Source: Saccharomycopsis crataegensis (taxonomy: Eukaryota > Ascomycota > Saccharomycetes > Ascoideales > Saccharomycopsidaceae). From it: DNA of 64,000 nt. The DNA lies in assembly GCF_037102585.1 (NCBI RefSeq), contig NW_027043838.1:992001-1056000 (forward strand), in the 5' to 3' direction. A model generated the notes under the pieces. That model saw only the letters and a list, made by a program, of their open reading frames with translations, made no database searches and was not told the DNA's origin. A program made the position numbers and the translations under genes. Below, piece by piece: positions 11,807 through 21,417 of the stretch. The first letter of the stretch is position 1. The number at the start of each line of letters is the position of its first letter.

Positions 11807-13015
11807 ATGCTAGGAAAGGCGAGTCCTATCAATTATAGAAGGCCACTACAGGTAGTGAATCTGATAAGATGTAACTCATCGGCACGCAAGAAGGCATCAG
11901 TGAATCTATCTGTAGATGAAGATGCATCAGCAAAAAAAATCAGTGATGGGTCGATGGTTGATCTGAATATTAAATTGTCCAAGATATATGATGAGATAGC
12001 ACAAAAAGAGTATGATGAAAATTTTTTTAAAGAAATTCTGTATTCTAAAATACCCCCTTATGCGGATAAGTTAACCAAGGACATTGCCATCTCAAAACCT
12101 TGGAGAGGGGAGCAAGGCGCCAGTGAAATATCAGCAAGGATCACGAATGATTCAAATAAATACATCAAAAAGAGAGTTTCAACAGCACCTACAGGGTTTG
12201 AATTGAAGAAGAAATTGACTGTACCTGAAAGGATGATAAGGGCCAAAGAGAACTCTTTAGATTATACATTGTTGAAACATACAAGTGAGGAGGATTCAAA
12301 GTTTAGGGAAATGATGAGAGAGAAGTTATTAGGTCCAGAGCAGGTAACAAGGGTAAGCTTTTCAGATGCTTTCTTTTTAGCTGATGCAAAGATTGCTGAT
12401 GCCAAAGCCAAGGGACAGTTCAATAACTTGCCAAAAGGGAAACCACTTGACCATACATATCAACAAAATCCTTACCTTGATACTACGGATTACCATTTGA
12501 ACAATATTTTAAAGCGACAGGAAGTCAAAATACCATGGATTGAGAAACAGGGTTCGGTTGCTATCGAAGTGAAAAAATTCAGAGAAAATTTGAAAAAGGA
12601 ATGGGTGACTAGGGCAGTTCACAAGATTGATAATATGAAAAAGAATGATACAGGTGACGATAAATTGAAATGTGCGGAATATTACTCGGTAAATTACGCA
12701 AAATTGATTGATAGGTCATGGGAAGACCAGAAAAAAAAGTTTTTGAACTTATCAATACGACATTTGAATGATTCCATCAGGGGATATAACTTGCAGGCAC
12801 CGATGGCTTCGCATATATTTTATCTAGTGGAGGAGAAGGAGCTTGCAAGATGTTATAAAGATGGCTCTAAGGAGATTGTTAGTGCTATGAAGAACTATAT
12901 ATTTGGCGACACAAAGTCTCATATGACCTCACATGAGGCTACCAAGCAACATATCAAGTCTGGACCTCAGCAACTGATCTCTGGAACTCTTTGGAAAATA
13001 TTCAGTAAAAAATAG
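11807..13015 (+). CDS. Mitochondrial DUF1992 (DNAJC28 conserved domain) protein
   Basis: The 402-residue protein, starting at the ATG at 11807, has an N-terminus rich in Arg/Lys with no early acidic residue, typical of a mitochondrial targeting sequence. The conserved core at about residues 165-260 holds FREMMREKLLG, then FNNLPKGKPLDH, NPYLDTTDYHLNNILKR and PWIEKQ. This is the DUF1992 signature of DnaJ homolog subfamily C member 28. No J domain (HPD motif) is visible, as in many fungal members. The family's biochemical role is not established. It lies between BRE1 and HRR25 in the same orientation but with its own promoter space. I recognise no widely used gene symbol. Confidence 0.8.
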   Translation: MLGKASPINYRRPLQVVNLIRCNSSARKKASVNLSVDEDASAKKISDGSMVDLNIKLSKIYDEIAQKEYDENFFKEILYSKIPPYADKLTKDIAISKPWRGEQGASEISARITNDSNKYIKKRVSTAPTGFELKKKLTVPERMIRAKENSLDYTLLKHTSEEDSKFREMMREKLLGPEQVTRVSFSDAFFLADAKIADAKAKGQFNNLPKGKPLDHTYQQNPYLDTTDYHLNNILKRQEVKIPWIEKQGSVAIEVKKFRENLKKEWVTRAVHKIDNMKKNDTGDDKLKCAEYYSVNYAKLIDRSWEDQKKKFLNLSIRHLNDSIRGYNLQAPMASHIFYLVEEKELARCYKDGSKEIVSAMKNYIFGDTKSHMTSHEATKQHIKSGPQQLISGTLWKIFSKK

Positions 13016-13554
13016 TATTTGCTTCTATGCAGATATATGTATATATTTATGTAGACAAAACAGCAACAAAACAGATAAAGAAGATAACAACTCAGAGAAT
13101 AGTTATGCACCGTCTATGTGCAGGGTGTGATACCCTATAGGGTTATGAGGATGGTGCGCTGAAAGTCCGGGTGATCTTTTGAGGATGGAACTCCTTTCCT
13201 TTTTTCTTGAAGACGAGGGAAAAAAATAATAAAGATTTTGTAAAGTTTTGTGTTTGTGGCATTACATTAATCGATTATCTTGCGATCCGCGTTTGTTTGC
13301 AATAGCAGAAAAGTTCTCAAAGACGGTCTATAAACCTATAACTATTGCGGAGCTCATTTTGGAAATAGCGACTATCTATTGCTTTTCCTCATCTACTCTT
13401 ATTCGTTGTCTTACAAATCCAACACCCCTTTTCTCTTTTTCCCTATACTTTGAGATTCAAGTTTGGTAACCAGAGCCTCCTCAAGGTAAAAGAAAGTTTC
13501 GTGGTTTACCTCTCCTTGATAAACATTACAAGTTCATCAAAGCACACCTGAAAT
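13016..13554. promoter_or_regulatory. Intergenic region upstream of HRR25
   Basis: No supported gene; the 73-codon ORF at 13248-13469 has no recognisable features. The block 13105-13200 is about 50% GC, well above its flanks. It contains a perfect 12-bp palindrome ACCCTATAGGGT (centre near 13138) flanked by GCACC and GGTGC arms. Confidence 0.55.
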
Positions 13555-14799
13555 ATGGACTTGAGAGTTGGAAGAAAGTATCGTTTGGGCCGCAAGATCG
13601 GTGCCGGTTCGTTTGGTGATATTTACATGGGTACAAACATCATCACCAGAGAAGAAGTAGCAATCAAATTAGAATCAATCACTGCGAAGCATCCTCAGCT
13701 TGAATATGAAGCCAGAGTTTATAGAGCCCTTAGCGGAGGTGTTGGGATTCCATTTGTGAGATATTACGGTACTGATTGTGAGTTCAACTGTATGGTTATT
13801 GACTTGCTTGGACCTTCATTGGAAGACCTTTTTAACTACTGTAATAGAAGATTTTCCTATAAGACAGTTTTGCTTTTGGCAGACCAACTACTTTGTCGTC
13901 TTGAATATATTCATGCCAGATCATTCATCCACAGAGATATCAAACCAGATAATTTCTTGATGGGTACCGGCAGAAGATCAAACCAAGTGAATGTAATTGA
14001 CTTTGGGTTAGCTAAGAAGTACAGAGATAATAGAACTTATATGCATATTCCTTACAGAGAAAACAAAAATTTAACTGGTACGGCCAGATATGCCAGTATC
14101 AACACACACTTGGGTATTGAGCAGTCAAGAAGAGATGATTTGGAAAGTTTGGGATATGTTTTTGTATATTTCTGCAAAGGATCTTTACCTTGGCAAGGTT
14201 TGAAGGCAGCAACTAAGAGACAAAAATACGAGCGTATCATGGAAAAGAAAGTTACGACTCCAATTGAAGTGTTGTGTAAAGGCTTGCCAAATATTTTTGA
14301 GCGCTACTTTGAATACGTCAAAAACTTGAGATTCGAAGATAAACCAGATTATGGTTTCCTTAGAGGAATATTCAGAGATTATTATTTGGAACAGCATTAC
14401 AGATATGATTACATTTATGACTGGACAATAGTTAAATACCAACAAGCTAAATTAGCCCAGAAGAATAGCAATGGCGAAGAAGAAGAAGCCGGTGCATCTA
14501 ATCAAAAGAGCTCCACTAGAGCTCCTTTCCTTTTAGACCCTACTATTGTTCCTCCACATCAAGCTAATCAAATAGTGTTTTATCAACCAAACCAACCGGA
14601 GGCGCCACAGACACAGCCTAACGTTTCAAAGGCTGCTCCTCAAACACAAGTTCCGGTCCAAGCCCCTGCTCATGCCCAGGCCCAGGAGGACCCAAGTTTA
14701 GTTCCAAATATATCTTTAGTTGTTTCCCCAAACATGCCTCAAGAACAAGCCGATGGCAATAAAGCAAAGAAAGACCTTGTTTCTTCTGCATGGCTTTAA
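13555..14799 (+). CDS. HRR25: Casein kinase 1 delta/epsilon-type protein kinase Hrr25
   Basis: The 414-residue kinase starts [16 protein letters not shown]. It shows the glycine loop [11 protein letters not shown], the lysine in VAIKLES, the catalytic loop [12 protein letters not shown], the DFGLAK motif, and the CK1-specific [12 protein letters not shown] and [12 protein letters not shown] segments. The kinase domain spans about residues 9-285. A CK1 C-terminal extension follows, then a Pro/Gln-rich tail (about 330-400), as in S. cerevisiae Hrr25 (494 residues, longer tail). The enzyme phosphorylates acidic-primed Ser/Thr and acts in ribosome maturation, vesicle traffic, meiosis and autophagy. 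No CTG codon occurs in the whole gene, in line with high or constrained expression. Confidence 0.97.
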   Translation: MDLRVGRKYRLGRKIGAGSFGDIYMGTNIITREEVAIKLESITAKHPQLEYEARVYRALSGGVGIPFVRYYGTDCEFNCMVIDLLGPSLEDLFNYCNRRFSYKTVLLLADQLLCRLEYIHARSFIHRDIKPDNFLMGTGRRSNQVNVIDFGLAKKYRDNRTYMHIPYRENKNLTGTARYASINTHLGIEQSRRDDLESLGYVFVYFCKGSLPWQGLKAATKRQKYERIMEKKVTTPIEVLCKGLPNIFERYFEYVKNLRFEDKPDYGFLRGIFRDYYLEQHYRYDYIYDWTIVKYQQAKLAQKNSNGEEEEAGASNQKSSTRAPFLLDPTIVPPHQANQIVFYQPNQPEAPQTQPNVSKAAPQTQVPVQAPAHAQAQEDPSLVPNISLVVSPNMPQEQADGNKAKKDLVSSAWL

Positions 14800-15409
14800 A
14801 TTATGTTGGTATATACATACAATTCATTCTTAAAATTACACTGCTCATATTGTCATCTTATGAAATATCTCCCGGAGATATTAGCAATTTCTTTTTTTCA
14901 CTCTAATCGTTACTTTTCTCCTCTTATATGTTCATTGTATTTGTCATTTTTAGTTTTCATTTCTTTAGCACATCATTTTTCTTTTTCATTCACTATTTTA
15001 TTCATTCGGCTTTTACTTATATATGCGAAAAGAAAGAGAAACAATAACATTGTTGTCTTGTTTCATTAATTAGTTAGTTGATAAGTTGATATTATTGTAG
15101 CGTAATTCACCATAAGCATAAACCAGGTGTGTGGGTTTTTTTTTTTTTTTTTTGTGAAGGAAAAATTGAATTTTGTGCAATTTTCTGTGGTCCATAGATA
15201 AAAACATAAACCTGAGACAGAAATCATATCAAAAAATAATTCACTCTAAATATCACAAGAAAAATAGAATCATCGGGTACCGTGATATTTTTGTTCAGTA
15301 TTCAATCATCACTGTGGTTCCAATCCTGCTCACTGCTCCTCTTTGAACCATTGTGCTGTGAACTGTATTATATATTATATTAAATGAAAGGAAAGGATTG
15401 ATAATAGTT
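14800..15409. other. Intergenic region HRR25 to SNT1
   Basis: AT-rich, with a run of T residues near 15137-15155 and a pyrimidine-rich segment downstream of HRR25. The 88-codon ORF at 14803-15069 has no coding features. The 3' half is presumably the SNT1 promoter. Confidence 0.5.
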
Positions 15410-18400
15410 ATGCCAACTAATGACACAAACGGGACTAGCCCGTCGTCCAATGCTAACACACCAAACAATAATAACAACACAGAACCTCATCAGATTAATG
15501 ACTATAAGAGAAAGATTCCCGCTGTGGGAAGCAGTTCCAATAATGCCAATGCGGGACCAGCCACAAATCCTGGCGTTTCTCAATCACCATACAGGCGAAT
15601 ATCGGGGCCTCAATTGTCTTATCACAACCGACAAACTAGCAATAAGAATTATTATGGCTCTTCGCATAACACGGATGATTATGACTCAGCAAAAAGATCA
15701 TTCAGTGGTGGAAGAGGCAGTCAGAAGCCATATTATTATGATAGTCTAGAGCAACTGCAACTACAAAAGCAACAGCAACAAGCGCAAAAACTACAGAAGC
15801 AGCGAAGTGGCTCGCTACCGTCAATGAGAAAGAATAATAATAACAATAGTGCTCAGGAACAGCCCGAAAAGCCGTTCTTGTCGATAAATACTGATCGTGA
15901 TGCTAGGGCAGCTAATGAAGACCCTAAAAGTGCCTTGGATAGACCGTTATCATCGGGCTCAATAAAGACACCCAGATCTGCATACCACTCTGCTAGCTCA
16001 TATGGTAATCCTAGATTTTCAAATTATGGCCAGCGAAAGTTCCACGGCTCAAAATATAGTGCCCTTGGCTCTGTGGAGAAAAATGGCAGCACACCTAATA
16101 GCGCTAGTAGCTCCAATAATGATGTAAAGAGTTTTGATACAAATGAACCGGCAGATAATCACAGTGGTGACTCTTATTACCCAAATGGAACATCATATCC
16201 CTATTCAAAGCATTATAAACAATCTGGACGTTATTTTGGAAAATCAGGAAAGCCAGATTACTATGGGAACAGCCAGGATTCTTTTTATGGCTCCAAATAT
16301 TATCATGGCAATAGCAATTACTCAAGTTATGGGGCCGGATATGGTTATGACCATGCTTCATATGGTAAACATCCTAAAGGTCATTATAGCTCTTACAACA
16401 ATAATAATAACTTTGATGACGATTATGGGGGCCCTGGAAAATTCAATAGGCCAAAAAAGTACAATAATTGGTATGGGTCAAGCCCGAACCCTCCGTCAAC
16501 ACCAAGCAATAGTAAAACTGGCTCGGCATCTTTGACGTCCTCCCCTTGTACTGATGATAAATCTATAGATTCTAAGATTTATAACCTCGACACTGCAATA
16601 AAAAGCAATGATGAAAAAAGAACAGAGGAGGAAGAACATGAAGAGGATGAGGATGAGGAAGAAGATAATGAGGATGACTATGAAAAAGGAAATGATGTTG
16701 ATGGAGCTAAAAATAATGGTGAAAATTCTCTAACAAAGACAGAGCTATTTCATAAATCAATTGATAAATCGCTTATATCTTCTGCGGCAGCGGAAAGTCC
16801 TAAGACAAATTATCTTGGAATTGAGGACCGTAAGTCTGGTGAAGTATCACCAAACAATATGCAAAAATCTGATACGTGTGGTGTTGATAATGAAGAAGAC
16901 GGTTACAACATTGATTCCGATATTGAGATTCATTTTGACGATGAAGAGGACGATGATAAATGTGAATTCAAGAAAAGGAGTAGCAGACCTGAAACCCCTG
17001 CAGTGACAAAGGAAAAGGAAGTGAAAGCAGAAGAGCCTCTACCTAGGAATTTATTGACGAAACTCAACACACCAGAATCAGCACAGATTGATTTGAAGAA
17101 GAAACGGACAAAAGCCACGGGATCGGCACCAAAAAGACAACATCATAAACTCTACATAGCTTTTGGTGAAGGATGCGTTTTCCCCCTTAATAAGTTGGAG
17201 CAAGCATTATTTGACTTGAAGAACAGACCAAGAGAAGAAATCATTCAAGAACAAAAGTACCTACTCAAACGAGCCGTGACAAATTTCTCAACAAATTATC
17301 CCTTCTATAAGAACAACATTTTGATAAATGAACAAGTGGTGAAACCACGATTAGTGGAAATTTTCAAAAATACTACACAAAGAATTTACTATCAAACATT
17401 AATATTAAGAAAGGAATATTCAATATTGAAGGAGAAGTGGGACACACAAACAGAAATCAACGAAAAGCAGTTAGTCTCCATTTATCCTGACTATCAATCC
17501 CAACTATTTGATCATAAATTTAAAAACAATGAACCCATTGAAGATAAAACGACATCCGGTCGGAGAAGTAGAAATCATATTGCTGATAGCGTTACTTCTG
17601 AAGCTGAATTTGAAAAGATCTTGCAACAGATAAAGATGAACGATCCTCTATATAAAGCCGAACAGCATGCAGCAAGCATTCCACCAATGATCATGAATCC
17701 AGTTGATAAATATTCCAAACACTTCATCAATGTGAATAACTTGGTTCTCGATAAGAGCTCATTCGTGAAAAGATTGTTCACTGATCCGATCGACAATTTC
17801 ACCAAGGAAGAGCATGCTTTATTCACAGAAGCTTATGTGAATAATCCAAAGAAGTTTGGTAAGGTATCACAATTGATGGGAGGGTTGAGGACATCTGAAG
17901 AGTGTGTAATGCATTATTACAATACCAAAAGGCTGGTTAACTACAAGCAATTGGTGGCCAATAAAAGGAACAGGAAGACTAGTACCAGAAAAAAGACATC
18001 CAAGTCGCGTAGCAACAACAGAAAAAGTGAACTGCATGAGGCAATTGAAAACAATGTTCCTTTACCAACAACAGATGTTGAAAACGAGGGAGAGGAACCA
18101 CTCAAGGACAATGATGAACTCATGATTAAGGATAGTACTGAGGAGAACCCTAAGAGAAGTATTTCTGACATAACTGAACATGAGAAAAAAATAACAGCAG
18201 AAGAATCTCTCGAACCACCGACGAAAAAGCAGAAGCCTGACATTAATGTCGCTGTTGAAGTAGCTAAACCTACTGTCACCGCCACTGAGTCAGCTCCACA
18301 GGTGAATCATGTCCCAATGCAAATTCAATCACCTATACAGCCAAAAGAACCTCTTTTGCCACCTTCAGTTCCAATAGATAGGTTCCATGTGAGCCACATA

Positions 18401-19882
18401 AAACCGAAGTCTACTCTTCCCGAGAAAAATGAAGAAATTATTCCGTTCAAGGAACGAAAATCTAAACCAGTTTCTAGTTATTGGAGCGTATCGGAAATTG
18501 GACTATTCCCTGGTCTTTTGCAAAAGCATGGTACGCAATGGGACATGATTGCTAAAGAAATGGGTAGCAAGACCACTATTATGGTTAGAAACTATTATTC
18601 TAAGAATGCTGACAAGGAGGGTTGGAGAGACACTGCAGAACATGTTGATAAAGAAAGAAAGGAAAAAGAGAAAAGCTCAGCCAGTAACGTTATGATAGGG
18701 AACGAGCATGGTAATAACGCTTTTATTCAAGCAAGAAATCAGCAATACGATTACAAACACGCTGAGCCCCCATTAGGTTATTTTGTGGATAAAATCCCAA
18801 CAGGTTACTTCAACAGCAAAAATGTTCATTCTTCACCAGTTGCACCAAGAAAGCACGAGGATATATGGGCGATGAAATCATTGGCGCCAATGCCACTGGT
18901 AACACCCACTATTCCTCCTGTTGACACTTCTATGATTTCTTCTAGTTCCAAAGACATTCAGACTCCCAATGGGTTGTTGGGCACTTTCTACAGCAATAGA
19001 CCACTTGAAGCGCCTCGTGAGCAAAAGAGCAATATCCACACCCTTATCAATACTGCTTCCAAACCAGCGCCAGAAGTGTATCACAAATCTGATATTAGTT
19101 CAGTCTTGAATGGAGTAAAGGAGGCTCCTACTGATTTATCGATCCAAAAGTCTTCAATTTCTTCACCTCGGGTATCTATTTCATCTATTGTTAATCAAGA
19201 TCTGGCAGCGGCAAGATCCACCTCACCGGTTTTGAACAGACCGGCGAGTGACTCACCAAAGACATCGATTGCAAATTTGATTTCTCCAACAAACAATCCT
19301 TTGTCAGCTAAAGCTAGTCATATCACTCCAAAGTCATCGATTTTTAATTTATTAAATAGCGGCTCCTCTGGTGAGAAGCCCCTGGCCATGCCAAAAAATC
19401 ATTCATCACAAGTCTCACAACATTCAACCGCTTCTAGTAGAAGTACCACTCCAGTCAATTTGCCACCCCTTTCAAGTTTCAGCAATGCCGGTGCAAACAC
19501 CCAGCAGTCTATTTACGGTGATAAAAAGTACGCATCTGCATACGATACGTCAAGATCATTACTCTCCTTTGCGTCATCTGGTAGCCGTTCAATTTTGAAT
19601 CATTCATCAAGCCCTGCACTTGCGGGCCCATCGAACACATCATCTTTTTCTAGTCAGGGCACTAATACTTGGGAAGAACGAAGATTACCGGCATTGAACT
19701 CTGTGTGGAAGCCAGCGACTGTTCATCAGGCTACGCAATCAGGATTTGATACCTTGATTGCTGCTGCTTATCGTCAACAGGAACAACAACAGACACGCTC
19801 TTATGGTGATCAAAATGCTAGAAAAGCTGGTGATTTGAGTGAATATCATTTGAGTAACGGCAATGGTAATCAGGCTCAGTAA
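15410..19882 (+). CDS. SNT1: Set3 complex scaffold Snt1 (two SANT domains, NCoR/SMRT-like)
   Basis: The 1490-residue protein begins at the ATG at 15410, four codons after a TTG that opens the frame. The first 400 residues are low-complexity Asn/Ser/Tyr/Gly. A helical region follows at about 570-690. SANT domain 1 lies at about 795-845 (TKEEHALFTEAYVNNPKKFG, then VMHYYNTKRL). SANT domain 2 lies at about 1022-1072 (YWSVSEIGLFPGLLQKHGTQW, then VRNYYSKN). Paired SANT domains in a protein of this size identify Snt1, which binds the Hos2 deacetylase module of the Set3 complex. The C-terminal 300 residues are Ser/Pro-rich and hold five repeated short hydrophobic motifs between residues 1206 and 1317. 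Several CTG codons occur in the disordered parts. Confidence 0.9.
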   Translation: MPTNDTNGTSPSSNANTPNNNNNTEPHQINDYKRKIPAVGSSSNNANAGPATNPGVSQSPYRRISGPQLSYHNRQTSNKNYYGSSHNTDDYDSAKRSFSGGRGSQKPYYYDSLEQLQLQKQQQQAQKLQKQRSGSLPSMRKNNNNNSAQEQPEKPFLSINTDRDARAANEDPKSALDRPLSSGSIKTPRSAYHSASSYGNPRFSNYGQRKFHGSKYSALGSVEKNGSTPNSASSSNNDVKSFDTNEPADNHSGDSYYPNGTSYPYSKHYKQSGRYFGKSGKPDYYGNSQDSFYGSKYYHGNSNYSSYGAGYGYDHASYGKHPKGHYSSYNNNNNFDDDYGGPGKFNRPKKYNNWYGSSPNPPSTPSNSKTGSASLTSSPCTDDKSIDSKIYNLDTAIKSNDEKRTEEEEHEEDEDEEEDNEDDYEKGNDVDGAKNNGENSLTKTELFHKSIDKSLISSAAAESPKTNYLGIEDRKSGEVSPNNMQKSDTCGVDNEEDGYNIDSDIEIHFDDEEDDDKCEFKKRSSRPETPAVTKEKEVKAEEPLPRNLLTKLNTPESAQIDLKKKRTKATGSAPKRQHHKLYIAFGEGCVFPLNKLEQALFDLKNRPREEIIQEQKYLLKRAVTNFSTNYPFYKNNILINEQVVKPRLVEIFKNTTQRIYYQTLILRKEYSILKEKWDTQTEINEKQLVSIYPDYQSQLFDHKFKNNEPIEDKTTSGRRSRNHIADSVTSEAEFEKILQQIKMNDPLYKAEQHAASIPPMIMNPVDKYSKHFINVNNLVLDKSSFVKRLFTDPIDNFTKEEHALFTEAYVNNPKKFGKVSQLMGGLRTSEECVMHYYNTKRLVNYKQLVANKRNRKTSTRKKTSKSRSNNRKSELHEAIENNVPLPTTDVENEGEEPLKDNDELMIKDSTEENPKRSISDITEHEKKITAEESLEPPTKKQKPDINVAVEVAKPTVTATESAPQVNHVPMQIQSPIQPKEPLLPPSVPIDRFHVSHIKPKSTLPEKNEEIIPFKERKSKPVSSYWSVSEIGLFPGLLQKHGTQWDMIAKEMGSKTTIMVRNYYSKNADKEGWRDTAEHVDKERKEKEKSSASNVMIGNEHGNNAFIQARNQQYDYKHAEPPLGYFVDKIPTGYFNSKNVHSSPVAPRKHEDIWAMKSLAPMPLVTPTIPPVDTSMISSSSKDIQTPNGLLGTFYSNRPLEAPREQKSNIHTLINTASKPAPEVYHKSDISSVLNGVKEAPTDLSIQKSSISSPRVSISSIVNQDLAAARSTSPVLNRPASDSPKTSIANLISPTNNPLSAKASHITPKSSIFNLLNSGSSGEKPLAMPKNHSSQVSQHSTASSRSTTPVNLPPLSSFSNAGANTQQSIYGDKKYASAYDTSRSLLSFASSGSRSILNHSSSPALAGPSNTSSFSSQGTNTWEERRLPALNSVWKPATVHQATQSGFDTLIAAAYRQQEQQQTRSYGDQNARKAGDLSEYHLSNGNGNQAQ

Positions 19883-20280
19883 ATTGAATGAATGAATGAT
19901 TCGATTTCAGGGCATTATATTATTATCCGAAAACTTTCAAGATTATTTTTTTTTATCACAAATTATTTTTCTTAATCAATCCATTTGTTTTTCATCTTCT
20001 TTTTTTGTTGTCATTATTGGTTTTTTCTTCTTTTTTTTTTTTGATTTGGCTTTTTTCATGTATGAGACTGGGTAATTTGATTTTCTATTTATGTATATAT
20101 ATGATGATGTGTTTTATGAAGTTCTTTTAATTATTTCATTCTAATTATTTTTACAACTATCAGACCAGATAGCTTAATTATTTCCATTTTCAATGGTTTA
20201 CTGACCCTAGGTTTGAGGTGTCAAATTTATGTATTAATCTGAACAACTTTTATTATCAGCCACTTGTATAAAAAGGCTTG
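19883..20280. terminator. Convergent 3' region between SNT1 and SEI1
   Basis: The two flanking genes end here tail to tail. The sequence is T-rich on both strands, with T-tracts near 19948, 20030 and TATATATGATGATG near 20095. It is suited to shared 3'-end formation. No gene is seen. Confidence 0.5.
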
Positions 20281-21417
20281 CTATTTATTCTGTTGCTCCA
20301 AAATTGCATTCAACATTGGTACAACATAAGCATTATAAGCATTCTCATTTACCCAATAATAACTTAAGATCACACAAATTAAATAGATGAAGACGTTGGC
20401 CATAAAAGTAATGGAAATACCCACAAAATAAACCGTGGCTTGGTTTCTGATTATCCAACTAATTGCCTTGTACCATCCATAATCTGTATCCATGAAGCTT
20501 GGTGACTTCTGTAATATCAAACGACTATTGAAATTGTTAATCTGAATAAGATCATTGAATTCGAGTATCAAATCCGTCTCAATGAATTTATCGTATGCAT
20601 CAGCGGCGAACATGAGGTGGGAAAAAAGTTTGACTTCAATTTGTGAATCTTTTGGGAATACCCACAGAGATGATGCGGTCAGGTAACTAAGTTTAGGTAC
20701 TCCTAATGAGTAGAACATTGGAGGGACGAAATGTTTCAATATTGGTGGGATTATTGGATTATCCATGGAAGACTGGTAAGAAAGACAGTCCACCAAGAAA
20801 GATTGGGTAAGAGAGGTCTGATATTGTGGGTTATGGGTGGTATGATCACGAGTATATAATGAAGGTATTTCCAGGGTCATGAAGCGAGTTAGTGGCCAGG
20901 AATTCCAATGTGATCTTTCGCGACAAGTGGTTTGAGGTGTTTTTTTACTATAAGGAAATTCATTTGCATCACGATGGTACATTTCCCAAAGTTTAGAAGT
21001 TAGAGATGAGTTCACCAACGAGGCCTTGATAGAATACACCTTGTGGGATTGAGTAATTGGCGAAACGTTGATGGAGTCTTGGTTTAATGATATTGTCGAG
21101 CCGCAGTACGGTTCGAAATCTAAATATACATCGTAATTCTGATTCGAGTCTAGTAAATCCAATAACTTGGATTGTCTAAGGCTCAACGAGACAAACGGGG
21201 GTTGATTAATGTATTGATAGTCGAAATTTAGGGGAACAATTATTTGATGACTTTGTGATGATGTGATACAATCGTAGAATTTGACAAAGAGGAAAATCGA
21301 CCAAGGAAGTATTATTATTGTGCAGACAGTGACAAGTTGAAAGAAGTACATCCCCAATCTGAATATCCTAAGGGCAATTGGGAACGTGGATTGTGGAAGA
21401 TTAGCAGCTAGACGCAT
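20281..21417 (-). CDS. SEI1: Seipin-like ER lipid droplet protein
   Basis: The 378-residue protein has two membrane segments. One is near residues 22-45 (FQLVTVCTIIILPWSIFLF) and one near 330-358 (VYFVGISITFMANVFIYLIC). A lumenal domain lies between them. The N-terminal part aligns by eye with S. cerevisiae Sei1/Fld1: IIILPWSIFLFVKFY, then VVPLNF-type residues, then a YDVYLDFEPYC strand matching its LNLQLYC segment. The second membrane span likewise matches YIIGISIFHCIICVLF. Seipin forms a ring at ER-lipid droplet contacts and controls droplet budding. The protein is about 90 residues longer than the S. cerevisiae protein, the excess lying in the lumenal domain. The gene is convergent with SNT1. 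Confidence 0.78.
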   Translation of the reverse strand: MRLAANLPQSTFPIALRIFRLGMYFFQLVTVCTIIILPWSIFLFVKFYDCITSSQSHQIIVPLNFDYQYINQPPFVSLSLRQSKLLDLLDSNQNYDVYLDFEPYCGSTISLNQDSINVSPITQSHKVYSIKASLVNSSLTSKLWEMYHRDANEFPYSKKTPQTTCRERSHWNSWPLTRFMTLEIPSLYTRDHTTHNPQYQTSLTQSFLVDCLSYQSSMDNPIIPPILKHFVPPMFYSLGVPKLSYLTASSLWVFPKDSQIEVKLFSHLMFAADAYDKFIETDLILEFNDLIQINNFNSRLILQKSPSFMDTDYGWYKAISWIIRNQATVYFVGISITFMANVFIYLICVILSYYWVNENAYNAYVVPMLNAILEQQNK

